From: Poriferisodalis sp965226645
GTDB lineage: Bacteria; Actinomycetota; Acidimicrobiia; Acidimicrobiales; Poriferisodalaceae
Reading direction: 5' to 3'
Length of the DNA: 64,000 nt
NCBI GenBank assembly: GCA_965226645.1
Contig: CBDDDL010000001.1
Coordinates: 62,001 to 126,000 of the forward strand
Positions 33,164 to 41,641 of the stretch are shown piece after piece (position 1 is the stretch's first letter; each line of letters opens with the position of its first letter). The notes below the pieces were generated by a model. It was not told the DNA's origin and did not search any database. It saw nothing but the letters and a program-made list of their open reading frames with translations. The position numbers and the translations under genes were made by a program.

Positions 33164-34080
33164 GTGTCGGCGCGGTAGGCGGCCAGATTCATCACGCGCT
33201 CGAAGAGAGCGCCTGCGCCGATGTCGTTGCACAGGTCTTCGAAGCCGTTGCGCGGGCCGCGCCAACGCAGCTCGTCGACCGAATCTGAGACGGGGGCGTC
33301 GGTGCGGACCGTCGCGACGCGGCGGAACAACAGCGCCAGGTCTCGCTCGGCGGCCAGCGTCGCGGCGAGACCGGCGGCGCCGCGGACCTTGGGCGCCCAG
33401 TCGGTGTGCGACACCGGGATGTCCTCGATGTGGCGGTAGTGCGACAGCATCGTCGATGTCGACTTGGCGCCCCAGCCGCGCAGGCCCGGGAAGCCATCGG
33501 CGCTGTCACCCACGAGACCCAGGTAGTCGGGGATCGACTCGGGGCTGACGCCGAACTTGGCTTCGACGCCCACAGTGTCGAATACCTCGTCGGCACGTCG
33601 ATCCCACTGCACCACCTTGCCGCCGACGCATTGGCCCAAGTCCTTGTCGGGTGTGCAGATGAACACCTGCCGGACGCGGTCGTCGTCTGCAGCGAGGGCG
33701 GCACCGGCCGCCATGGCATCGTCGGCCTCGAATTCGACCATCGGCCACACAGTCACGCCCATGAGTTCGAGCGCCGCTTCGGTCGGATGGAATTGCGCCC
33801 ACAGGTCGGGCTCGATGGCTGAGCCGTCCTTGTAGCCGGACCAGAGGTCGTTGCGAAATGACTCCACGACGTGGTCGGTCGCCACCGCCACGTGGGTCGT
33901 GCCCTGCTCGAGCAGCATCGCGATGTTGCCCAGCACGCCTCGCAGCGCGCCCACCTCGGCACCATCGGCCGCAGTGCGGCGAGGCACGGCAAAGAAGTGC
34001 CGGAACAGCTCGTAGGTGCCGTCGATCAGATGAACGTCGAATAGTCCCGCGGCGGCGGCGGGGCCCTGCGTGGCCTCCAT
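33160..34080 (-). CDS. 5'-3' exonuclease, PolA N-terminal-domain type
   Basis: The 306-residue protein matches the stand-alone flap nucleases related to the DNA polymerase I N-terminal domain: VHLIDGTYELFRHFFA, FEADDAMAAGAALAA, CTPDKDLGQCV, YLGLVGDSADGFPGLRGWGAKS. The acidic metal ligands (ADD, DKD, GDSAD) are present. It probably removes RNA primers or flaps. ATG 34080 is chosen because upstream residues are outside the family. Confidence 0.88.
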   Translation of the reverse strand: MEATQGPAAAAGLFDVHLIDGTYELFRHFFAVPRRTAADGAEVGALRGVLGNIAMLLEQGTTHVAVATDHVVESFRNDLWSGYKDGSAIEPDLWAQFHPTEAALELMGVTVWPMVEFEADDAMAAGAALAADDDRVRQVFICTPDKDLGQCVGGKVVQWDRRADEVFDTVGVEAKFGVSPESIPDYLGLVGDSADGFPGLRGWGAKSTSTMLSHYRHIEDIPVSHTDWAPKVRGAAGLAATLAAERDLALLFRRVATVRTDAPVSDSVDELRWRGPRNGFEDLCNDIGAGALFERVMNLAAYRADT

Positions 34081-34215
34081 GGGCCCGACCCTACGAGCCG
34101 CGCAGCCAGCAGGGCATCGTCGCTGCAAGCCGCCCTAGAGTTGGCGCGGGCATGCCCTCGGGCGAGCCCGCTTGCAGACGGCTGACACAGCAGACATCAG
34201 ATCGGTAGGGGCGAC

Positions 34216-35755
34216 ATGAAGGTTCCGTTTACTGTTTCCGACTTCCTGTACCGGGCCGAGAACGTCTACCCGGACCGGGTGGCGCTGGCCGACGAACCCG
34301 AAGCGCCCGGCGGCGGGCTCGGAGAGATCACCTACGCCCGCTTCGGCGAGCTGGTGCGAGCCCAGGCCGCCAAGCTGGACCAGTTGGGCATCGGGCACGG
34401 CGAGCGGGTCGCGATGGTGTCCCAGAACGCCGGCCGGCTGATGACGTCGTTCTACGGCGTGTCGGGCTACGGCCGCGTCTTCGTGCCGATCAACTTCCGC
34501 CTGAGCCACGACGAGATCAGCTACATCGTCGATCACTGCGGCGCCACGATGCTGCTGGTGGATCCCTCGATGGAGGACGCCTGCAAGGACATCGAGGTCG
34601 AGCGCTTCGTCGTGATGGGCACCGACGCCGACGACCAGATGTATGCGACCGGGGCCGAGCCGGCCCCGTGGACGCCCGACGAGGACGTCACCGCCACGAT
34701 CAACTACACCTCAGGCACCACCGCTCGCCCCAAGGGCGTGCAGCAGACTCACCGGGCGCTGTGGGTGAACGCCACCACGTTCGGCTGGCACTCGGGCGTC
34801 AACGACCGTGACGTGTACCTGCACACGCTGCCGATGTTCCACTGCAACGGCTGGGGCATGCCGTACGCCGTCACCGGCATGGGCGGCAAGCACATAGTGC
34901 AGCGCGAGGTGCGCGGCCCCGAGATCCTGCGCCGCATCGACCAGCACGGCGTCACGCTGATGTGCGGCGCTCCGGCTGTGGTGTCGGCAGTGCTGGACGC
35001 CGCAGCCGACTGGGAGGGCGAGATCCCCGGCAGCGGCCGCGTCCGGATGGTGGTGGCGGGCGCCCCGCCTCCCACGCGCACCATTGCCCGCATGGAGACC
35101 GAGCTGGGCTGGGAGTTCATCCAGATCTACGGCCTGACCGAAACAGCGCCGCTGCTCACCATGAATCGCACCCGCCCCGAATGGGACGACTTCGATCCCG
35201 ACGAGAAGGCCCGCAAGCTGAGCAGGGCGGGCGCCCCGGCGATCGGCGTCAAGATCGACATCGACAACCAGGGCGAGATCCTGGCCCGTGCCAACGTCGT
35301 GCTCGAGGGCTACTGGGAGCAGCCCGAAGCGACCGCCGAGGCCATCACCGACGGCTGGTTCCACACCGGCGATGGCGGCTCGATGGACGCAGAGCACCAC
35401 GTCACGATCTCGGACCGCAAGAAAGACGTGATCATCACTGGTGGTGAGAACGTGTCCTCCATCGAGGTGGAGGACGTGCTGTTCAATCATCCGGCGGTGA
35501 CCGAGGTGGCCGTGATCGGCGTGCCCGACGAGAAGCTGGGGCGAGACCATCAAGGCCCTCGTGGTGATCGACGCTGCAGCCGACACAGTGACCGAGCGCC
35601 AGCTCGTGGATTTCTGCCGCGACCGGATGTCGCACTTCAAGTGCCCCACCAGCGTCGAGTTCCGCGACGAGCTGGCCCGCACCGCCACCGGCAAGCTGCA
35701 GAAGTTCAAGCTCCGTGCCCCCTACTGGGAAGGCATGGAGAAGCTGATCAACTGA
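34216..35755 (+). pseudogene. AMP-forming acyl-CoA synthetase with a one-base frameshift
   Basis: The frame encodes an acyl-activating enzyme: P-loop-like TINYTSGTTARPKGVQQTH, YGLTETAPL, DGWFHTGDGG and DRKKDVIITGGENVSSIE. After GVPDEKLG the gene reads CTGGGGCGAG, where CTGGGCGAG would continue the normal protein (ETIKALVVIDAAADTV to the catalytic-lysine region RTATGKLQKFKL). One extra G at about 35537-35540 therefore removes the C-terminal domain; the ancestral stop is at 35753-35755, and the shifted frame runs to 35766. A sequencing error in the G run is equally possible, and the rest of the gene looks intact. Confidence 0.8.
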
Positions 35756-35762
35756 TCTGCCG

Positions 35763-37274
35763 TTAGAGGGGCTCCACGCCGCCTTCGGAACGGCGGCGCT
35801 CGACGAAGTCGGTGAGCTCGGCACGGATGGCGTCGTCCATCGGTGGCTCTTCGTAGTCGTCGAGCAGCTGCTTCCAGATGCGATTGGCGCGCTGGGTGGC
35901 ATCGAGCGCGCCGTCTTCGTACCAGGTTTCGAAGTTGCGCCAGTCCGACAGCATCGGCTCGTGGAAAGCAGTGGCGTAGCGCGCCAGCGTGTGGGCGGAG
36001 CCGAAGAAATGGTTGGCCGGTCCGACCTCGGCAATGGCGTCGACGGCGAGCGAAGCGTCGTCGATGGAGATGGGCTGCAGCACCGCCCGCAGCATCTGGA
36101 TCATCTCGGCGTCGATGATCACCTTCTCATACGAGGCACACAGACCGCCCTCAAGCCAGCCCAGGCCGTGCAGCACGTAGTTGATGCCGCCGAGCAGGCA
36201 TGCCCATAGCGACATCTGAGACTCGTAAGTGGCCTGCGCGTCGGGGGCATTGGAGGCATTGGCATTCGATGCGCGCAGCGGCAGGCCGTAGCGGCGCGCT
36301 AGTTGGCCGCTGATGATGGTGGCCTTCACGTACTCGGGCGTGCCGAACGCAGGTGCGCCTGACCGCATGTCCACATTGGACGTGAAGCTGCCGTACACGA
36401 CGGGAACGCCCGGGTTGACGCACTGCGCGAACGTGATGCCGGCAAGCGCCTCCGCGTTCTGCAACGCGAGCGCGCCCGCGATCGTGATGGGCGCCATCGC
36501 ACCCGCCAGCGTGAACGGCGTGTACACCACGGGCTGGCCCCAGCGGGCCAATTCCATGGCACCCTCGAGCATCGGCTTGTCGTACACGAGCGGCGAGTTT
36601 GCATTTACGACCGTATGGATGGACGGCTCTCGCAGCAGCGTGTCGCGGTCGATGCCGCGAGCGATGCGGGCGATCTCGATGGCATCGCTGACACGTGTGT
36701 GACCAAGCGAATAGCAGAACCCCGGTTTCGTCGACAGGGTGTACATAGCCGACACTGCGTCGAGGTGCCGCGTGCGCACTTCGAGATCGATCGGCTCGAC
36801 GGAGTGCCCGGTGCACGTGTCAGCTGCGTCGAGTTGCTGCTGCAAGCGCAGCATGTTGCAATAGTCGACATAGTTTCCCGTGACGCGGCCGCGGTCCAGA
36901 TCCGACACGTTCGGCGGGCTGCCCACCATGCCGAACACGATCCAGTCATCGCCGAACACGACGCTGTTGGCCGGATCACGCGCATGCAGCGTGAAGCTCG
37001 ATGGCGCCTTCGCGACGTACTCGGCAACGAGATCGGGGGGAAATCGCACCCGCACACCGTCGTCGGAGACGGCGCCCGCCTTGCGAAGTATCTGGACCGC
37101 TTCGGGCAACAGGAAGTTCATGCCCGTCTCGGAGAGGATCCGCATTGAGGCTGCGTGAATGCGGTCGATATCTTCCTCGGTCGCCAGCTCGAGCGGCCGG
37201 AACGTGTTGCGCGTCTGCTGTTTCGTCGCCGCTGACGCGGCTGGCTCGGGGCGTCTACGCCCTCGACGAGTCAT
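35763..37274 (-). CDS. MttB-family methyltransferase (non-pyrrolysine)
   Basis: A 503-residue member of the trimethylamine/glycine-betaine methyltransferase superfamily: RIHAASMRILSETGMNFLLP, FTLHARDPANSVVFG, VVYGSFTSNVDMRSGAPAFG, and the HGLGWLEGGLCASYEK part. There is no in-frame amber codon, so it belongs to the non-pyrrolysine group, which demethylates quaternary amines such as betaines onto a corrinoid protein. No corrinoid protein gene is adjacent. A TetR gene and a promoter with an embedded palindrome lie upstream. Confidence 0.85.
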   Translation of the reverse strand: MTRRGRRRPEPAASAATKQQTRNTFRPLELATEEDIDRIHAASMRILSETGMNFLLPEAVQILRKAGAVSDDGVRVRFPPDLVAEYVAKAPSSFTLHARDPANSVVFGDDWIVFGMVGSPPNVSDLDRGRVTGNYVDYCNMLRLQQQLDAADTCTGHSVEPIDLEVRTRHLDAVSAMYTLSTKPGFCYSLGHTRVSDAIEIARIARGIDRDTLLREPSIHTVVNANSPLVYDKPMLEGAMELARWGQPVVYTPFTLAGAMAPITIAGALALQNAEALAGITFAQCVNPGVPVVYGSFTSNVDMRSGAPAFGTPEYVKATIISGQLARRYGLPLRASNANASNAPDAQATYESQMSLWACLLGGINYVLHGLGWLEGGLCASYEKVIIDAEMIQMLRAVLQPISIDDASLAVDAIAEVGPANHFFGSAHTLARYATAFHEPMLSDWRNFETWYEDGALDATQRANRIWKQLLDDYEEPPMDDAIRAELTDFVERRRSEGGVEPL

Positions 37275-37328
37275 CGGCGCCGTAAGCCCTAGACGCGGGC
37301 CGTGCGGCCGGAGCGGTCACGAGAACGA

Positions 37329-37357
37329 ACAATACACTTCTGTATGGTCACCGTCAA
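37329..37357 (-). promoter_or_regulatory. Promoter of the MttB-like gene with TetR-type operator
   Basis: On the minus strand TTGACG (37357-37352) and TATTGT (37334-37329) are 17 bases apart. The inverted repeat ATACA-n4-TGTAT at 37332-37345 lies in the spacer and overlaps the -10 box, which is the usual position for repression by a TetR protein. The TetR gene is just upstream. Confidence 0.6.
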
Positions 37358-37445
37358 TGGCTGTGCCGTCCGGCGGCGGCGGACCGGTCTCGGCGTGCGT
37401 GGTCTGTCGCCGAGCGCCTCACTGTGCACGGTCACGGCGGCGGGC

Positions 37446-38069
37446 TCATTCCGACAACGCGGCGGTGATCCTGGCCCGCTCTGCCGAATTCGGCGCGCGA
37501 CCGATGAAGATCTCGAAGTACGGGACGATCGAGGCAACTCTGGCAGTCATCGGCTCTTCGACCTCAAGCTCGTACCAGCCCATTTGCGTGTAGTAGAGGG
37601 TGCGGGCTCGGTGCAGGGTCATCGCCGGCTCGAGCCCCTCTGGCTCGAGCATCGCCCGTATGGCCGTCACTCGACGCTCGTCGGCTTCCCGGAGTCGCTC
37701 GCGCAGAACGGGCGCGGCGCGGCCCCAGTGCCGCACAGCGACGTCGAGTTGGGGATCGAAGCGCTCCCAGCCCAGCCAACAGCGAGACAGGGCGATGTAC
37801 CGGTCCACGATGTCGCCCGGCGATGTCGCCGCTCCGACGATGGCACCCGAATTCGTCGCGTCCCAGGCATCGAGCAGTCGCGCCAACAAGGCGTCACGGT
37901 TGGCGAAGTGCCAGTAGAAGCTGCCGCGCGTCACGCCGAGCTCTGCAGCCAGCGACAGCACCTTGACGGCGCCGATGTCGCGGTCGACCAGCGCGCGCAG
38001 CCCGGCTGCGACCCAATCGTCAGCGCTCAGGCGCGCCCCATCGGCCATCAACCGACCATAACGGTCCAT
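37446..38069 (-). CDS. TetR-family transcriptional regulator
   Basis: A 207-residue regulator with the N-terminal HTH (VKVLSLAAELGVTRGSFYWHFANRDALL) in standard TetR form and a ligand-binding C-terminal part. It lies on the same strand as the MttB-like gene and 171 bases upstream of it, and probably represses it through the ATACA/TGTAT palindrome, responding to the amine substrate; that link is inference. ATG 38048 is an alternative start. Confidence 0.85.
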   Translation of the reverse strand: MDRYGRLMADGARLSADDWVAAGLRALVDRDIGAVKVLSLAAELGVTRGSFYWHFANRDALLARLLDAWDATNSGAIVGAATSPGDIVDRYIALSRCWLGWERFDPQLDVAVRHWGRAAPVLRERLREADERRVTAIRAMLEPEGLEPAMTLHRARTLYYTQMGWYELEVEEPMTARVASIVPYFEIFIGRAPNSAERARITAALSE

Positions 38070-38115
38070 GGTGCCCACCCGCGCAGGCAGAAATCACCAA
38101 GGGCGGCACCGCTGC

Positions 38116-39138
38116 TCAGCCAGCCGCGTTGACGAGCGCTTCCGCGATCGTGGCGGCGAACTGCGGGAGCCTCGGACCCCAGCGCGAAGCGGCATCGGCA
38201 TTGACGGTGACGATGTTGCCGTTGCGCACCGCGGTGATGGAGCCCCAGCCCGGGCGTACGGCCACGTCGGCGGCGGTGTAGCCCACGAGGTCAGTGATGA
38301 CGATCACCTCAGGGTCGGCGTCGACGATGTACTCGGGCGTCAGTTGCGGGTAGCCCCAGCCGTCGCTGTCGGCGGCATCCGCGATGTTCTCGACGCCGAA
38401 CTCCGCGTACACGGCGCCGATGAAGCTCGTCGAGCTGACCGAGTAGTGGGTGTCATCGAGCTCGTGGTACAGGCGAACCGGCGTGGACGGTCCCGCGGCG
38501 AATGCGGCCGCCAGGCCGGTCCGCATCGTGCCGATCAGCGCGGCGGACTCGTCGGTGTGGCCAGTTGCGGCACCCAGCTGGGCGATGCCCGCGTAGCCGC
38601 TTTCGAGGTCTGCAGGAGCGGCATCGACATACACCGGCACCGCGGCAGCAGTCAGCGCGGCGATGATCTCATTGGCGTCGTTCGCGATGATGATCAGGTC
38701 GGGCTCATAGGACAACACGGCTTCGACATTCGGGTCCCAGCCCGACAGATCAGTGGTGGGAGCGTCGGGCGGATACGTCGAGTAATCGTCGACTGCGATC
38801 ACCTGGCTGCCCGCACCGATGGCGAACAGGATCTCGGTACTCGCGGGTGACAGCGACACGATGCGCTGCGGCGGAGCCTCCAGCGTCCAGATACCGCCCG
38901 GGCCTTCAAGCGTGTGCGGGAAGCCCGCAATGGAGGTCGGCGTCGATGCCGCGGTCGGTGCCGCGGCAATGTCCGTCGCCGTGGCAACGGCAGACGTTTC
39001 GGCGGGCATCCCGGCCGCAATCGTTGGAGTGGGAGGCGCTGCGCTGGGCGCAGTCTGCGTCGGCTCGTCGGCGCCCGTACAGCCGGCCGCGAGCGCGACC
39101 GCAGCGACCAGCGCCGCCAGGATTCGGATCGGTCTCAT
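38116..39138 (-). CDS. btuF: Cobalamin/iron-type ABC transporter substrate-binding lipoprotein
   Basis: The 340-residue protein starts with a lipoprotein signal (ILAALVAAVALAAGCTG), a Thr/Ala/Pro-rich linker, and then a class III binding protein: PPQRIVSLSPASTEILFAIG, PNVEAVLSYEPDLIII, and the C-terminal ADPEVIVITDL. Such folds bind vitamin B12, haem or ferric siderophores. A cobalamin riboswitch directly upstream makes B12 the likely ligand. No permease or ATPase gene follows. The start is fixed by the lipobox and AGGAG. Confidence 0.85.
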   Translation of the reverse strand: MRPIRILAALVAAVALAAGCTGADEPTQTAPSAAPPTPTIAAGMPAETSAVATATDIAAAPTAASTPTSIAGFPHTLEGPGGIWTLEAPPQRIVSLSPASTEILFAIGAGSQVIAVDDYSTYPPDAPTTDLSGWDPNVEAVLSYEPDLIIIANDANEIIAALTAAAVPVYVDAAPADLESGYAGIAQLGAATGHTDESAALIGTMRTGLAAAFAAGPSTPVRLYHELDDTHYSVSSTSFIGAVYAEFGVENIADAADSDGWGYPQLTPEYIVDADPEVIVITDLVGYTAADVAVRPGWGSITAVRNGNIVTVNADAASRWGPRLPQFAATIAEALVNAAG

Positions 39139-39148
39139 GTGCTTCTCC

Positions 39149-39179
39149 TGTCGTTCGAGGTACAGCAGCTCGAACGACA
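39149..39179 (-). promoter_or_regulatory. Hairpin between the riboswitch and the btuF ribosome site
   Basis: TGTCGTTCGAG and CTCGAACGACA form a perfect 11-bp stem with a 9-base loop, ending just before AGGAG. It is a good candidate for the expression platform of the riboswitch, either as a terminator-like stem or as a partner in translation control. Confidence 0.55.
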
Positions 39180-39237
39180 AGTGATCGCCGTACGCACCAC
39201 CCCTGTCCTCGAGGGTGCTTGGTTTGCTTTCAGCGCT

Positions 39238-39360
39238 CAGGGCGACCGGACTTCGCGCCGTTCCAGGGTTGGAGCGGCGATTCACCGTTGCGGGTCAGTG
39301 CCGGAATCTCACCGGACTTCGCCTGATTGCTGAAGCACAGCCTAAATGAATGTCGCCCTG
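39238..39360 (-). ncRNA. Cobalamin riboswitch
   Basis: Read on the minus strand, the element is closed by a 9-bp P1 stem (CAGGGCGAC with GTCGCCCTG). It contains the conserved core GAAGTCCGGTGAGATTCCGG, then CACTGACCCGCAACGGTGA in the B12-box position, and a second AGTCCGGTCG before the end. It precedes the btuF-like gene by about 100 bases. Confidence 0.88.
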
Positions 39361-39418
39361 GTGGGACCCAAACCGAGGGAGTTATGACTCTGGGAGTGAA
39401 TGCTCTTAGAATGGTGGG

Positions 39419-40063
39419 GTGCGAGTTGAGGAGTTGGCGTCGACGCATTCGGTAAGCGTGGACACCGTGCGCTACTACCAAAAGATTGGTGTGCTGCACC
39501 CGCCGGCTCGCAACGGGCGCGTGGCCCTGTACGACGAGAGTCACGAGCGGCGCTTGAGTGAGGTCCGGCGGCTGTCGGACGAAGGATTCACGCTGGCTCA
39601 GATACAGCGCCTCGGCGATCCAACCGGCGACCCGTTGCTCGAGGCACTTCAGGTGCCCAGGGACACAACCCTTTCCTGCGACGAGCTTGCGGAACATTCC
39701 GGGCTCGATGCCGAGCTGGTCCGGCTTGCGGTCGACGCAGGTTTGATTCGGCCGGTGCGCGACCTCGCCGACGGCCCGCGCTACAGCAGCGGGGCACTCT
39801 CGATGCTGCGGGCCGCCGCCGCATTGCTGGATGCCGACATGCCGCTCGACGACCTCGTGGGCCTGGCACTACGGCATGCGTCAAACATGGAGGCGGTGGC
39901 CGATGATGCTGTCGAGCTGTTCGCTCAACGATTCGGCAACCGACCCAACGACGAGCGTGCCGAGCTGGCGACCTGGCTGATCCCGCTGGTGACCGACCTC
40001 GTCGCGCAGCACTTTCGCGAGACCCTCGTCGAGCGCGCCACCGAGCGAGTGCTGGCGGACTGA
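39419..40063 (+). CDS. MerR-family transcriptional regulator
   Basis: A 214-residue regulator with an N-terminal MerR DNA-binding domain (VEELASTHSVSVDTVRYYQKIG, then QIQRLG) and a longer C-terminal part that contains a second HTH-like stretch (HSGLDAELVRLAVDAGLIRP). No cysteine set for metal binding is seen. It ends six bases before menF, so it may be co-transcribed with and regulate the menaquinone genes. The start is GTG. Confidence 0.82.
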   Translation: MRVEELASTHSVSVDTVRYYQKIGVLHPPARNGRVALYDESHERRLSEVRRLSDEGFTLAQIQRLGDPTGDPLLEALQVPRDTTLSCDELAEHSGLDAELVRLAVDAGLIRPVRDLADGPRYSSGALSMLRAAAALLDADMPLDDLVGLALRHASNMEAVADDAVELFAQRFGNRPNDERAELATWLIPLVTDLVAQHFRETLVERATERVLAD

Positions 40064-40069
40064 GACGAG

Positions 40070-41632
40070 ATGCTGCATCAACCGCCGCTCGCAGCACCTG
40101 CTCCACCGGCTTCCGGGCGAGCACCGGCGCTTCGAGTACTTCGCACGGTGACCGTCGAACGCCGCGAACTGCCGACCGCTATCGACCCGCTCGCAGTGTT
40201 CGCCGCTGCGGGAACACTGACTCGCGCCTACTGGGCCGCGCCCGCTGACGACCTGGAGTTCTGCGCCATCGGGAGCGCATTCGAGATCGAAGCCGCCTCC
40301 GGGCCAAGCCGATTCGACGCCGTCGCCGACGCGCTCGGCTCGCTGGAGGTGGTGGTGACCGGCGACGAGCACGCGGAAGACACCGACGCCGCTCTGGGGC
40401 CGTTGCTGATCGGCGGCTTCGCGTTCAGCGACAGTACCGATGCCGCAGCCGGAGACTGGTCGCCTTTCGGCGGCGGTCGGCTGACCCTGCCCGAGATCCT
40501 GGTGATGCGTTCGGGCAACCGAACGTGGCTCACCACAGTCCCCGGTGCCAACCTGTGGCCGGTTGTCGCAGCCTCGCGGCACGGTGCACCCGACGCGTGC
40601 GCGACCTGCGGCATAGCCGATGGTTCGGGGACCTGCGGTCTGACCAGCGACGAGACGTCCGGCGCTGGATCCGCAACGATGCCTGGTTGCGGCCGCTCAA
40701 CTGCGGGGGCCGAGCAGGCTGGGTCTTCGGGCTTCGGGTCTTCAGGCCTCGGGTCTTCAGGCCTCGGGTCTGTGGACCTCGGCGAATTCGCTCTGCCGGA
40801 TACCGGCTCGCCTCGAGCAGCGGCCGCCGGCTACCGAACCGACGCCCGCTACACGACGCTCGTGGAGCGGGCGCTGGAGACGATTGCCTCCGGATCTCTC
40901 GACAAGGTCGTCACCGCTCGCGAGCTGCGTCTCGACGCACACCTCGAACCCGTCGCCGTGCTGGAGCGGTTGCGCCAGCGCTACCGGTCGTGCGTCACGT
41001 TCGCTCTCGGCCGAGGTACTCAGACCTTCTTCGGCGCGACGCCAGAGCGACTCGTTCGCAGCGACGGCGAGCGAGTGCACACCGATGCGCTAGCCGGATC
41101 GCGTCCGCGCCACCCGGATCCTCACCGCGACGCCGAGCTGTGCGCCGAGCTGGAAAACGACCCGAAAGAACTTGCCGAGCACGCGATGGTCGTCAACGAC
41201 GTCCGAGCCGCCCTCGAGGCCGCTGGGGTGACGCTCGACGTCTCCGAGCCGACCGGCGTCATGGCGTTGCGACGCATCACGCACCTGCACACCCCCATCT
41301 CGGGACGGCTCGATCGCCCCACGACCGTGCTCGAGCTGGCACGTGCACTGCACCCGACTGCCGCCGTCGCCGGTCTGCCGCGACGCGAGGCTCTCGATTG
41401 GATCGATGATCACGAAGGCATCGATCGCGGCTGGTACGCGGGGCCGGTCGGCTGGACGACGCCGGACGGGCGTGGCGAGTTCCGCGTCGCTCTGCGCTGT
41501 GCGCTGGCAGGTCCGCAGGGCGCGTCGCTGTTCGCCGGCGGCGGCATCGTAGCCAGCGCGAACCCGAGCGCCGAGTTAGCCGAGACGTCGACCAAGCTCG
41601 AAGCCCTGCTGTGCGCCCTCGAAGGGGACTGA
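40070..41632 (+). CDS. menF: Isochorismate synthase
   Basis: The enzyme converts chorismate to isochorismate, the first step of menaquinone synthesis. C-terminal chorismate-binding blocks are clear: SGSLDKVVTARELRL, TFFGATPERLV, LAGSRPRHPD, HAMVVNDVRAAL, LHTPISGRL, HPTAAVAGLPRREAL and the final FAGGGIVASANPSAE. The middle (about residues 170-260) is a low-complexity insertion with cysteines and GSSG/LGSSG units from a 15-bp DNA repeat. At 520 residues it is longer than usual. It is the first of four men genes in a row. Confidence 0.9.
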   Translation: MLHQPPLAAPAPPASGRAPALRVLRTVTVERRELPTAIDPLAVFAAAGTLTRAYWAAPADDLEFCAIGSAFEIEAASGPSRFDAVADALGSLEVVVTGDEHAEDTDAALGPLLIGGFAFSDSTDAAAGDWSPFGGGRLTLPEILVMRSGNRTWLTTVPGANLWPVVAASRHGAPDACATCGIADGSGTCGLTSDETSGAGSATMPGCGRSTAGAEQAGSSGFGSSGLGSSGLGSVDLGEFALPDTGSPRAAAAGYRTDARYTTLVERALETIASGSLDKVVTARELRLDAHLEPVAVLERLRQRYRSCVTFALGRGTQTFFGATPERLVRSDGERVHTDALAGSRPRHPDPHRDAELCAELENDPKELAEHAMVVNDVRAALEAAGVTLDVSEPTGVMALRRITHLHTPISGRLDRPTTVLELARALHPTAAVAGLPRREALDWIDDHEGIDRGWYAGPVGWTTPDGRGEFRVALRCALAGPQGASLFAGGGIVASANPSAELAETSTKLEALLCALEGD

Positions 41633-41641
41633 CCCGCACGC

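Noticed and set aside
35763..37274. Pyrrolysine-type trimethylamine methyltransferase
   Set aside because: The gene has no in-frame TAG, so it belongs to the non-pyrrolysine branch of MttB proteins.
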